The notes beneath the pieces are model-generated. The model made no database searches and was not told the origin of the DNA. It saw only the letters and a list, made by a program, of their open reading frames with translations. DNA of 64,000 nt from DATFLL01 sp035267785 (GTDB taxonomy: Bacteria; Pseudomonadota; Gammaproteobacteria; DATFLL01). Shown here in pieces: positions 17,786 to 26,292 of the stretch (positions are counted from its first letter, which is position 1; every line of letters starts with the position of its first letter). The stretch lies in assembly GCA_035267785.1 (NCBI GenBank), contig DATFLL010000039.1, positions 46,124-110,123 of the forward strand, written 5' to 3'. Position numbers and translations under genes: made by a program.

Positions 17786-18376
17786 CTATTCGTCTTCGTC
17801 CTGCCCCAACAATTGATGCTTCAGATCCTGGCTTGGGGGTTCTGTGCCCAGCCAAACCAACAGCAGGGAGCGCATGAAGTCCCTCCCGGGGATCACGCCC
17901 TTCTCCTTTCCATTAATCTCCACACGCGTACCGACGCCCGGCCGATAGTCCAGCCAGACCCGGTCGCCGCTCTTCAAGTCGCCGAAGAAGCTGTTGAACT
18001 GCTTAATACGCGGTGCCAGGGCCTTGTAGGTCTTTTCGTCGAGATTGTCCGAAAAGCCGTCGGTCCACCCGTCGCGCATCTGTTCGGCGGTTACCTTGTG
18101 ATAAAGAAAATGCATAAGCATGCGCTTGGGGCCCGGCTCGTCCAGCACAGCCTGCGTGCTGTGCACCGCCTTCGGCAGGTACAGCGCTGCCACGTAAATT
18201 TTGAAGATGAATTTGTAGCGTATCCCCGCCCCGTTCAGGACGAGTGTTTGACCCGACGCATCGTTGATTTTCTCCGCCAGTTTGACTCCGGCGATCTCAC
18301 GCGCCTGTGCGACATTGGCGGCCAGGGCCAGTACGAAAAGAAGCCAGGCGCCCCGTTTTATCGCGTATTTGTCCAT
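17786..18376 (-). CDS. Periplasmic chalcone isomerase-like protein
   Basis: The 196-residue protein has a signal peptide (cleavage probably after VAQA, about residue 25) and the chalcone-isomerase-like fold: AREIAGVKLAEK at the start, YKFIFKIYVAALYLPK in the middle, and a C-terminal helix region ending in FMRSLLLVWLGTEPPS. Bacterial members are secreted and of unknown biochemical role; the name reflects fold only. It is convergent with arnD and divergent from the cydDC side. No operon partner is visible. Confidence 0.78.
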   Translation of the reverse strand: MDKYAIKRGAWLLFVLALAANVAQAREIAGVKLAEKINDASGQTLVLNGAGIRYKFIFKIYVAALYLPKAVHSTQAVLDEPGPKRMLMHFLYHKVTAEQMRDGWTDGFSDNLDEKTYKALAPRIKQFNSFFGDLKSGDRVWLDYRPGVGTRVEINGKEKGVIPGRDFMRSLLLVWLGTEPPSQDLKHQLLGQDEDE

Positions 18377-18910
18377 CGACAGGACTTCTCCGGTGCAAAT
18401 AAAGCGTAGTGGAGTCGGAATTTGTAACCAGTTCGAGAGCTGTGGGAGCTAATACTATGATCCATCAACATTAGTCGCGTCATCCCGCCCAGCCCGAAAG
18501 ACAATTGCAATTCATTCTCAACCGACCTTCGGAAACCCGCAAAAGGCTGCGCAATTCGATCATCTTTGCGACGCTTTGGCCGAGCAGAAGGCAATGTTTA
18601 TAACTCTGTGTCATTTCATTTCCATGTGCAAGAAGGAAATTTCCATGCCCACGTCAAATACAGAGGTGGCCGTCAACGCGTTGCGTGAAGGCGACCACCT
18701 CGCGGGCAAGGATGGCGTTCCAAGACACCCGATGTGGCGTCGGCGCCCCGACTGCGTTATCGTCTCGCGGCGACAATCCCGCACGCGCCCTGTTAGCCCC
18801 CGCCGGCATAGGTAGTGCGGCCGTCCGCGGCGGTCACATCGGCCGACGCCGTTGACTGCCGGACCCTACTGCCGGAGCCGCGCCGGCACGGTAGGCATTG
18901 TGTCCTGAAT
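18377..18910. other. Intergenic region between chalcone-like gene and cydD
   Basis: This 534-base stretch separates divergent genes. Apart from a short possible transposase remnant (18645-18815, listed separately), I see no gene, clear FNR-type box or strong hairpin. It should hold the promoters for both neighbours; none could be placed with confidence by eye. Confidence 0.4.
18645..18815 (+). pseudogene. Possible N-terminal remnant of an IS256-type transposase
   Basis: An ATG at 18645 preceded by AAGGAAA opens a 56-codon frame. Its first part reads NALREGDHLAGKDGV, which resembles the N-terminus of IS256-family (Mutator) transposases, where a GK..(T/G)GKDG stretch precedes the catalytic domain. 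After about residue 26 the resemblance ends, and no catalytic region or terminal inverted repeat is visible. It may be the leftover 5' end of a lost insertion. The similarity rests on about 15 residues recalled from the family, so a chance match is possible. Confidence 0.3.
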
Positions 18911-20638
18911 ATGAACGCAAATCTTTGGTTAAAGCACGCCCGAACGAGCGCGGCCCGCCCCCTGCGCGCCGCGGTTGGATTGGGCACCGTGGGCGGCGTA
19001 CTGCTGGTTGTGCAGGCATGGTTGCTGGCCCACGTGGTCAGCGCCGTGGTATTCGATCACCAATCCCTGACATCGGTCATGGGACTGATGTGGCTGCTCC
19101 TCGGCGTGTTCGCGGCACGGGCGGCCGTCGCCTGGCTGACGGAATGGGTGGCATTTCGCGCCGCCGCAAGCATCAAGCTGCAGGTACGCCGGCAATTGAT
19201 GGAACACGTGCGCGCCATGGGCCCAGTGCGTCTGATCGGCGAACACAGCGGCGAGTTGGCGAGCACCGTCACCGATGGCGTGGAAGCCCTGGAAGCCTAC
19301 TATGCCCGGTTTCTGCCCCAGATGTCCCTGGCAGTGCTGGTACCCGTGGCGATCCTGGCGGTGGTGTTTCCCCTCGATTGGATATCGGGTCTGGTGCTGC
19401 TGGTCACCGCGCCGGTCATTCCATTGATGATGACCCTGATCGGCAAGGGGGCCGAAGCGCTCAACCAGCGTCAGTGGCGACGGCTGGCCCGCCTGAGCGC
19501 CCATTTTCTGGATGCCCTGCAGGGGCTCACCACGCTCAAGCTTTTCAACGCCAGCCGGCGCGAGGCGGCGGTGATTGCACGGCTGTCCGACGACTATCGC
19601 AGAAGCACCATGGCGGTTCTGAGAGTCGCGTTCCTGTCCTCGCTGGCCCTGGAGTTCCTGGCCACGGTCAGCATTGCGCTGGTGGCCGTGCTGATCGGCT
19701 TCCGGCTGTTGTGGGGTGAGCTGGACTTTCAGTCCGGCTTCCTGATCCTGCTGCTGGCGCCGGAGTTCTACCAGCCACTGCGCAACCTCGGCACCCACTA
19801 CCATGCCCGCATGGATGCCATCGGCGCAGCTGAACGCATGGTGGAACTGCTCGACACTCCCCCACCGGCGGCCGTCGGCGGAGGCGTGCCGTTCCCGGCC
19901 ACGCGCCGGGTCGACATCGAAGTCCGCGATGTGCGCTTCGCCTACCAGACGGAGCACCTCGCTCTGGATGGGGTCAGCTTCGATCTCAAGCACGGCGAGC
20001 GAGTGGCACTGGTCGGTCCTTCCGGGGCCGGCAAGAGCACGGTCATCAATCTGCTGCTGGGATTCATCCAACCCGCGGCGGGCAGCATACTGGTCAATGG
20101 CCGGGTGCTCCACGAGCTGTCGTCCGATGACTGGCTGCGCCATGTGGCCTGGGTGCCCCAGAGGCCCCGTGTGTTCCATGGTACGGTGCTGGACAATATC
20201 CGCCTGGGCCGGCCCGATGCGCCCCTGGAGGCGGTCCGCGAAGCGGCCCGTCTGGCGCTTGCCGACGGATTCATTGAGGCCCTGCCCGAGGGCTTCGACA
20301 CCCTGGTGGGCGACGGCGGCCAGGGCCTGTCTGGCGGCCAAGCCCAGCGCCTGGCCCTGGCACGCGCCTTCTTGAAGGATGCCCCGCTGGTGCTGCTGGA
20401 CGAACCGAGCGCCAATCTGGACATGGAAAGCGAACGCCTGCTCAACGCCGCGGTGGAACGTCTCGCCACTGGTCGCACCACCGTATCCATCGCCCACCGG
20501 TTGAATACCGTGCGTCGCGCCGACCGCATACTGGTGCTGGACCATGGCCGGCTCGTCGAGACGGGAACCCATCGGGAACTGCTGGCCGACCCCGGCCTGT
20601 ACGACCGTCTGGTGCACAGTTACGGGGAGGCCGGATGA
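18911..20638 (+). CDS. cydD: Cysteine/glutathione ABC exporter, CydD subunit
   Basis: CydD pairs with CydC to export thiols to the periplasm and is needed for assembly of cytochrome bd and periplasmic cytochromes. ATG 18911 gives 575 residues: six membrane helices (about 20-310) and an ATPase domain with Walker A GPSGAGKST, signature LSGGQAQR, Walker B LVLLDEP and the switch histidine in SIAHRLNT. A longer open frame from 18815 lacks the family N-terminus. Its stop overlaps cydC by ATGA. Proximity to cydAB on the opposite strand supports the assignment. Confidence 0.9.
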   Translation: MNANLWLKHARTSAARPLRAAVGLGTVGGVLLVVQAWLLAHVVSAVVFDHQSLTSVMGLMWLLLGVFAARAAVAWLTEWVAFRAAASIKLQVRRQLMEHVRAMGPVRLIGEHSGELASTVTDGVEALEAYYARFLPQMSLAVLVPVAILAVVFPLDWISGLVLLVTAPVIPLMMTLIGKGAEALNQRQWRRLARLSAHFLDALQGLTTLKLFNASRREAAVIARLSDDYRRSTMAVLRVAFLSSLALEFLATVSIALVAVLIGFRLLWGELDFQSGFLILLLAPEFYQPLRNLGTHYHARMDAIGAAERMVELLDTPPPAAVGGGVPFPATRRVDIEVRDVRFAYQTEHLALDGVSFDLKHGERVALVGPSGAGKSTVINLLLGFIQPAAGSILVNGRVLHELSSDDWLRHVAWVPQRPRVFHGTVLDNIRLGRPDAPLEAVREAARLALADGFIEALPEGFDTLVGDGGQGLSGGQAQRLALARAFLKDAPLVLLDEPSANLDMESERLLNAAVERLATGRTTVSIAHRLNTVRRADRILVLDHGRLVETGTHRELLADPGLYDRLVHSYGEAG

Positions 20639-22368
20639 AGACGCTGCTGCGCCTAACCCGCCTGTTCAGGCCGTATTGGCGCTGGATGGCGCTCGGCACG
20701 CTGCTCGCGCTGGTCGTGGTGCTCGCCAACATGGCTCTGCTGGGCGTTGCCGGCTGGTTCATCGCGGCCATGGCCGCTGCGGGCGCTGCCGGCGGTACCA
20801 TGAACTATTTCACGCCGGCCGCGGCCATCCGCGCCTTCGCCATTGCCCGCACCGGCGGTCGCTATCTGGAACGGCTGGTGACACACGAAGCCACCCTGCG
20901 GTTTCTGGCGGGCCTGCGAGTGTGGTTCTACGAACATGTCGAGCCCCTCGCTCCGGCAGGCCTGCAGCACTACCGCGGAGGCGATCTGCTCAGTCGCATC
21001 GGCGCCGACATCGATGCCCTGGACAACCTGTATCTGCGCACGCTGGTGCCGATGGCGGTGGCAGCGGCAACGGGCCTGCTCGCTTTTGCGTTCCTGAGCC
21101 TGTACAGCGTGCCGATGGCGGGGATCGATCTGATCTTTCTGACCCTGGCCGGCGCGGCGGTCCCCCTGTTGACCAACAGACTGGCGAGCCGACCCGGTGC
21201 CCGACTGGTGGAAACCGGCTCCCGCCTGCGAACCGCGGTCGTGGATACCGTGCAAGGCATGGCCGAGCTGGTGGTCTTCGGCGCCGCCGAGGCGCAGATA
21301 CGCGACGCCGACCGACTAAGCCTCGAGTTGATTGCCGATCAGGAGCGCATGAGCCGCATTGCCGGACTGGGCTCCGCCTCACTTGGGCTGCTGACGAATC
21401 TCGCCGTGTGGCTCGTCGTTTTGCTGGGCATCGTCCTGGTGCGGCGCGACGAGGTGCCCGCCGTGGACCTGCCCATGTTCGCCCTGGTGGTCCTGGGCAG
21501 CTTCGAGGCCGTCGCCGCCCTGCCCCAGGCCTACCAGTATCTGGGACACACGCTGGCCGCCGCTCGCCGCATCTTCGCGGTGGTCGACGCACCCGCGCCG
21601 ACTCCTGGGCCGACCGGCCCGTCACCGGCTCCCTCAGACCACGGTCTGCGGCTCCGCGACGTATCCTTTCGCTATGCCGACGACGCGCCGTGGGTGCTGC
21701 GCAGCGTCGATCTGGTGATTCCCGAGGGTCACCACCTGGCCGTGGTCGGGCCAAGCGGTTCGGGTAAGAGCAGCATCGTCAATCTGCTGATGCGTTTCTG
21801 GGACTGCGACCTGGGCGAGATCTGTCTGGGGGGGCACACACTGCGGGATTACCACAGCGAAGACCTCAGGCGCATGTTCAGCGTTGTGCCCCAGCGTATG
21901 CATCTATTCAACACGACTGTTCGTGAAAACCTGCTGGTGGCGAACCCGCAGGCCGACGAAGCGCAACTGCAGGCTGCCGCCGCTGCCGCGCATATCCACG
22001 ACCACATCGCGGGCCTGCCCGATGGCTACGACAGCTACGTCGGGGAAGCGGGCCTGAAACTGTCCGGCGGTCAAGCCCGCCGGTTGGCAATCGCCCGGGC
22101 GCTGCTCAAAGACGCTCCCATCATGATACTCGACGAGCCCACCGAGGGTCTCGACGCGGCTACCGAGCGCCGCGTCATGGACAGCCTGCTCAGCGCCGCT
22201 ACCGGGCGCACCCTCGTGCTCATCACCCATCGGCTGAAGGGGCTGGAACACATGGACGAGATCGCCGTCATGGACGAAGGACAGATCGTGGAACGCGGCA
22301 CTCACGGAACATTGATGGCGGCATCGGGCCGCTACCGCCAGATGCACGAAGTCCTGACCGCATCCTAG
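20635..22368 (+). CDS. cydC: Cysteine/glutathione ABC exporter, CydC subunit
   Basis: The 577-residue half-transporter partners CydD. It has an N-terminal membrane domain with about six helices and an ATPase domain with Walker A GPSGSGKSS, signature LSGGQARR, Walker B MILDEPTEGLD and ITHRL. The start ATG overlaps the cydD stop. The gene ends convergently with the small cydX gene 54 bases away. All motifs are intact, so the heterodimer should be functional. Confidence 0.9.
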   Translation: MKTLLRLTRLFRPYWRWMALGTLLALVVVLANMALLGVAGWFIAAMAAAGAAGGTMNYFTPAAAIRAFAIARTGGRYLERLVTHEATLRFLAGLRVWFYEHVEPLAPAGLQHYRGGDLLSRIGADIDALDNLYLRTLVPMAVAAATGLLAFAFLSLYSVPMAGIDLIFLTLAGAAVPLLTNRLASRPGARLVETGSRLRTAVVDTVQGMAELVVFGAAEAQIRDADRLSLELIADQERMSRIAGLGSASLGLLTNLAVWLVVLLGIVLVRRDEVPAVDLPMFALVVLGSFEAVAALPQAYQYLGHTLAAARRIFAVVDAPAPTPGPTGPSPAPSDHGLRLRDVSFRYADDAPWVLRSVDLVIPEGHHLAVVGPSGSGKSSIVNLLMRFWDCDLGEICLGGHTLRDYHSEDLRRMFSVVPQRMHLFNTTVRENLLVANPQADEAQLQAAAAAAHIHDHIAGLPDGYDSYVGEAGLKLSGGQARRLAIARALLKDAPIMILDEPTEGLDAATERRVMDSLLSAATGRTLVLITHRLKGLEHMDEIAVMDEGQIVERGTHGTLMAASGRYRQMHEVLTAS

Positions 22369-22421
22369 GCCGCCTGTCCGGACAATCTGCGCCGACAGGA
22401 CGCCGCCTCAACGGAGCCTTC

Positions 22422-22616
22422 TCACCCCTGTCGTTGCTTTCGTTCCAGTTCCTGCTGTGCGTCCAGCAACGCGCCGCCGGCAGCCGATATCAGCACGATC
22501 ATGACCGTGCCTACGACCCACGCAAAGTACCACGCACCCTTTTCACCGAGCAGAATCACCAGAAACAGCACGACCAGAGAAACGATGAAATAGAAAAAAA
22601 GACGCAAAGCAATCAT
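22422..22616 (-). CDS. cydX: CydX-like small subunit of cytochrome bd oxidase, N-terminally extended
   Basis: The 64-residue protein begins 11 bases after the cydB stop with AGAGG upstream. Residues about 29-60 contain WYFAWVVGTVMIVLISAAGG followed by a charged tail, matching the CydX pattern (WYFAWILG, one helix, acidic tail). CydX stabilises the haem-binding core of CydAB. Normal CydX has only about 37 residues and one helix; here an extra hydrophobic segment (about residues 4-23) precedes the CydX core, predicting two helices. Position and the WYFAW motif make the assignment strong; the role of the extension is unknown. Confidence 0.8.
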   Translation of the reverse strand: MIALRLFFYFIVSLVVLFLVILLGEKGAWYFAWVVGTVMIVLISAAGGALLDAQQELERKQRQG

Positions 22617-22627
22617 GCGGCAAACCT

Positions 22628-23761
22628 CTAGTAAGCGTGGTCGTCGTTCTCGACATGCGCAGGCGTCACCTTACCGCGCATGACCCAAAACGCCCAACTG
22701 GTGTACGTAATCACGATCGGCACGAACACGATCGTCCAACCGAGCATCCAGATCAACGTGGTCTGGCTGGACGAGGCATCCCAGACCGTCAGACTCTGAG
22801 ACGGATTGCTGCTGGAGGGCATCATGAACGGGAACATGGCCGCGCCCACGGTGCCAATGGTTCCGATCCATCCCAGCGCGCCCAGCCACCAGGCGAAGTG
22901 CGACAGCCCCCGGCGCAGCGCCCAGATGCCGATGAGTATGGCCACATAGGTCAGCGCCGGCAGCAGCCAAAGCACCGGATGGGCGCTGAAATTGTGAAGC
23001 CATGCGCCCTGCACCATCTCCACGGTCTTGTGCAACGGCATGGCCGGGCCGCCGGGTATGTCACCCGCGGTGATCTGATACCCGGAAATGCGTGCGACCC
23101 AGAAGCCGCCGATGGTGAACAATACCAGCGCCGTCAGTCCGGACCAGGTCGCCAAGTTGCGCGCTCGCTCCCAAACGCCGCCTTCACCCCGGTTCATCAC
23201 CATCGTCGAACCCTGGTACAAGGCCAGGGCCAATGCGGTCAAGCCGCACAGTATCGAAAACGGATTGAACAGATAAATAAAGCTGCCGGTGTAGTACGAG
23301 GTCATGTCCCAGGTGAAGTGAAACGGAACGCCCTTGAGCATATTCCCCATGGCGGCCCCGAAGATCACCATCGGCAGAGCGCCGCTGATAAACAGCCCCC
23401 AGTCCCACACATTACGCCAGGTCCGGGAAGGCAGTTTGCTTCGGTATTCGAACCCCAGAGGCCGGATGATCATACTCCAGAGCAGCAGAAGCATGACCAC
23501 GTACAGCCCTGAAAACGCCGTTGCGTAGATAGTGGGCCAGGCGGCAAATACTGCGCCGCCGCCCAAAATGAACCATACCTGGTTCCCGTCCCAGTGCGGC
23601 CCGATCATGTTCAACACGGCGCGTCGTTCCGAGTCCGTTCGACCGAGGTAACGCAGCGCGGCGCCGACGCCCATGTCCATGCCCACCATCACGGCGAGCC
23701 CGACCAGCAGCACGCCCAGGAGCAGCCACCAGACGATCTTGAGTATTGCGTATAACTCCAT
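22628..23761 (-). CDS. cydB: Cytochrome bd ubiquinol oxidase subunit II
   Basis: The 377-residue membrane protein has about nine helices and the family landmarks WWLLLGVLLVGLAVMVGMDMG, PHWDGNQVWFI, and PSSSNPSQSLTVWDASSSQ near the C-terminus. CydB forms the pseudo-dimer partner of CydA in the high-affinity quinol oxidase. It lies 21 bases after cydA and is followed by cydX. It differs considerably from the second cydB at 46055-47197. Confidence 0.95.
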   Translation of the reverse strand: MELYAILKIVWWLLLGVLLVGLAVMVGMDMGVGAALRYLGRTDSERRAVLNMIGPHWDGNQVWFILGGGAVFAAWPTIYATAFSGLYVVMLLLLWSMIIRPLGFEYRSKLPSRTWRNVWDWGLFISGALPMVIFGAAMGNMLKGVPFHFTWDMTSYYTGSFIYLFNPFSILCGLTALALALYQGSTMVMNRGEGGVWERARNLATWSGLTALVLFTIGGFWVARISGYQITAGDIPGGPAMPLHKTVEMVQGAWLHNFSAHPVLWLLPALTYVAILIGIWALRRGLSHFAWWLGALGWIGTIGTVGAAMFPFMMPSSSNPSQSLTVWDASSSQTTLIWMLGWTIVFVPIVITYTSWAFWVMRGKVTPAHVENDDHAY

Positions 23762-23782
23762 GGCTTTGTCCCCCTGCGCGAT

Positions 23783-25360
23783 TCAGTGTGTGGTTCCGGC
23801 AAGTGCCGGACCGCCGACGTTCTGTTCCGCAGCCGGCCCGTGGTCGTCCGGCCCTTTGCGTATAAACTTCAGCATCAGGTAGATCTCCACTACGATAAAG
23901 GCCGAGTAGATCAGGACGAACCCAACCAGGGAGAAGACCATATAGGCCACGCTGTGCGTGGATGCGGACATCCAGGTCGGCAGCACGCCATACACCGTCC
24001 AGGGCTGGCGACCCAGCTCCGCCACCAGCCAACCGACCTCGCATGCTATGAAGGGTACGGGAATGAACCAAGGCGCAATCTTCAACAGCCAGCGCCGCTC
24101 GTGCGCCTTATTGTTCAAGGAGCAGTATGCCCCAACGCCCAGGTAGATGAGCATGGCGAACCCGGCCAGCACCATGATGCGAAACGACCAAAAGATTACC
24201 GGAACATTGGGAATGGTATCTCGGGCCGCTTTGTCGTAATCGGCCGGAGTTGCCTTCGTAAGATCGGGCGCATAGCGCTTCAGAAGCAGCGCGTAACCGA
24301 GGTCCTTCTCGTGAGCTTTGAATTGAGCCATTGCGTCCTTGTCGTCAGGATGTTGGCTCAACGTCTTCAGCGCCAATGCCGCCGGAATACCATTTTCCAT
24401 ACGCGCCTTGGCGCGGCGCTCGACCTCGTCGGCCCCAGGGATTACGGTATCCATGGTATGGGTCACCAGCGGGGTCAGCAGTTTGGGAATCTGTAGCGCG
24501 AACAGATTGCGCTGCTCGGACTCGGATGGAAAGGCGATCACGTTAAAAGGCGCCGGCGGCTTTTCTGTTTTCCACAACCCTTCCATGGCCACCAGCTTGG
24601 CTGGCTGTGCGCTGCCGTCGATGAACCCGAGAGCGTCGCCCAGGCTGATCACCCCGATGCTGGCGAATACCCCGAACAGCACCGCCATTCGGAACGATCG
24701 CTTGGCCAATTCCATATGGCGGTTGCGCAGCATATACCAGCCGCTGATGCCCGCCACGAAGATGGCCGCGGTCACATAACCGGCGATACTGGTGTGCACG
24801 AATTTGGCCTGTGCGTCGTGATTGAAAATCAGGTCGGTGAAGCTGGTCAGCTGCATGCGCATGGTGACCGGATCGAAGCTTGCACCATGGGGGGCCTGCA
24901 TGAATCCGTTGGCGATCAGGATCCACAGCGCGGAAAGGTTCGATCCCAGGGCAACCATATAGGTGACCAGCAGATGCTTGCCGCGGCTCATTCGGTCCCA
25001 GCCGAACAGCATCAGACCGACAAATGTCGATTCCAGGAAGAAGGCCATCAGGCCCTCGACGGCCAGAGGCGCACCGAAGACATCGCCCACGAAGCGCGAG
25101 TACTGGGACCAGTTGGTGCCGAACTCGAATTCCATGGTCAGACCGGTCGCCACACCCAGAGCGAAGTTGATGGCGAACAGCTTGCCCCAGAAGATCGCCA
25201 TGTCCTTGAAGATCTGCCGCCCCGTGGTGACATAGACCGTCTCCATGGCCGCCAGCAGAAAACTCAGCCCGAGCGTCAACGGCACAAACAAAAAGTGATA
25301 CAGCGCGGTGGCGGCAAATTGCAAACGGGACAGGTCCACTACGGTCTGCAGGTCATGCAT
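23783..25360 (-). CDS. cydA: Cytochrome bd ubiquinol oxidase subunit I
   Basis: CydA binds haems b558, b595 and d and oxidises quinol while reducing O2. ATG 25360, behind GGGAGG, gives 525 residues. The conserved His22 (ALYHFLFVPLTLG), the acidic membrane stretch with GLMAFFLESTF, the second haem-ligand histidine region AKFVHTSIAGY, and the late GRQPWTVYGVLPT are intact. A long Q-loop (about residues 250-370) matches the long-loop E. coli type. A longer upstream frame to 25411 is not needed. An FNR-like site lies far upstream (25933-25946). Confidence 0.95.
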   Translation of the reverse strand: MHDLQTVVDLSRLQFAATALYHFLFVPLTLGLSFLLAAMETVYVTTGRQIFKDMAIFWGKLFAINFALGVATGLTMEFEFGTNWSQYSRFVGDVFGAPLAVEGLMAFFLESTFVGLMLFGWDRMSRGKHLLVTYMVALGSNLSALWILIANGFMQAPHGASFDPVTMRMQLTSFTDLIFNHDAQAKFVHTSIAGYVTAAIFVAGISGWYMLRNRHMELAKRSFRMAVLFGVFASIGVISLGDALGFIDGSAQPAKLVAMEGLWKTEKPPAPFNVIAFPSESEQRNLFALQIPKLLTPLVTHTMDTVIPGADEVERRAKARMENGIPAALALKTLSQHPDDKDAMAQFKAHEKDLGYALLLKRYAPDLTKATPADYDKAARDTIPNVPVIFWSFRIMVLAGFAMLIYLGVGAYCSLNNKAHERRWLLKIAPWFIPVPFIACEVGWLVAELGRQPWTVYGVLPTWMSASTHSVAYMVFSLVGFVLIYSAFIVVEIYLMLKFIRKGPDDHGPAAEQNVGGPALAGTTH

Positions 25361-26292
25361 GATGGAGAACCTCCCCGATGAAGTAGTTGCCCGCCCGTTG
25401 CAGAACCGCATACGCGTCCGCTATCCGCGGGTTCCCAATCGGGTGTGGAAACCGCGCGGAGATCGAATAATTCGGTGTAGTTCGCCCTCTCAGGCCGCGT
25501 TCATACTGCATATGCGTACCTCGATGCTGTCGTTGAACTCAAGAAACGAAAAGCCCGACTGTTTGTCTGCCGGCAGCGCCCGTGCCCGTGTGTGGCACCG
25601 CAGCGAATGGAAGCTCCGACGTGATCCCGACACGACTGGACCGCGGTCAGCGCCGCAGGAAACATCCGTGAGCAATTCTGTTGAACCGGTCAATATGGAA
25701 ACCGACCGGGCTGGGCAGATGTGGAACATACTGCGCGCCTTAACGCGCGTTTGACAAATGGCACAATGTCCGCGGGACGGGGACGTTGCAGGCCGTGGCG
25801 ACGGCAGACCCCACCCGGGTCGATTCCCTCGCGTGCCGGCGAGGGCGGAGATGGTCCGCGGCCTCCACCGCCTGCGTGTGGCGCCGCCGCGCCAGGCGAT
25901 AGGCAGTATGTCCAAAGCACGGGGCGTGAACCTTGATCTGAGTCAACAAAAAAAGTATCGAGGGCCCTCTGGCGAACACGTGCCATAACGTACTGCGTTT
26001 AGAGGGCGCAGCTCGGCACGAGGGTAGACACTGCACAGACATGATGCTAGTTTGCCGCACCGCCGGCAAATCTGATGACAATCTTATTCTCCTGATCCCG
26101 GATCTCAAACTCCCCTGATCAACCGCCCTCGGCGCCGCCCGTAGCGGCCAAAAACATCCCTTGGACACTCCGGTCGGAGCCGAAGTTTCCCAAGCTGAAT
26201 CTCATGTGTGGACTCTATATCGAGAGGCCCACCGGTGGCGGGACATTACGCGGATTCGAACCGTCGGGCATCGGGGCGGCGTTGCGACGCGG
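25361..26292. other. Long intergenic region upstream of cydA
   Basis: About 930 bases lie between the cydA start and the end of the next minus-strand gene. No frame here looks like a known protein or has a convincing start signal. The only clear element is an FNR-type box at 25933-25946 with a -10-like CATACT at 25904-25909 on the minus strand, which would give cydABX a leader of roughly 540 bases. A small RNA or leader element cannot be excluded. Confidence 0.4.
25933..25946 (-). promoter_or_regulatory. FNR-type binding site, possible distal cydABX promoter
   Basis: TTGATCTGAGTCAA matches the FNR consensus TTGAT-N4-ATCAA at nine of ten fixed positions. On the minus strand a -10-like CATACT lies about 33 bases from the box centre, the spacing of a class II FNR-activated promoter. 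The nearest gene downstream is cydA, some 570 bases away, which is unusually far. The box is read directly; its function is inferred. Confidence 0.45.

Noticed and set aside
18929..20617. A 562-codon minus-strand frame opposite cydD
   Set aside because: It is a shadow of cydD, rich in His and Gln without motifs.
25759..25774. Another GG-N10-GC sigma-54-like match on the plus strand
   Set aside because: The -12 element is poor (two mismatches) and no plus-strand gene follows it.
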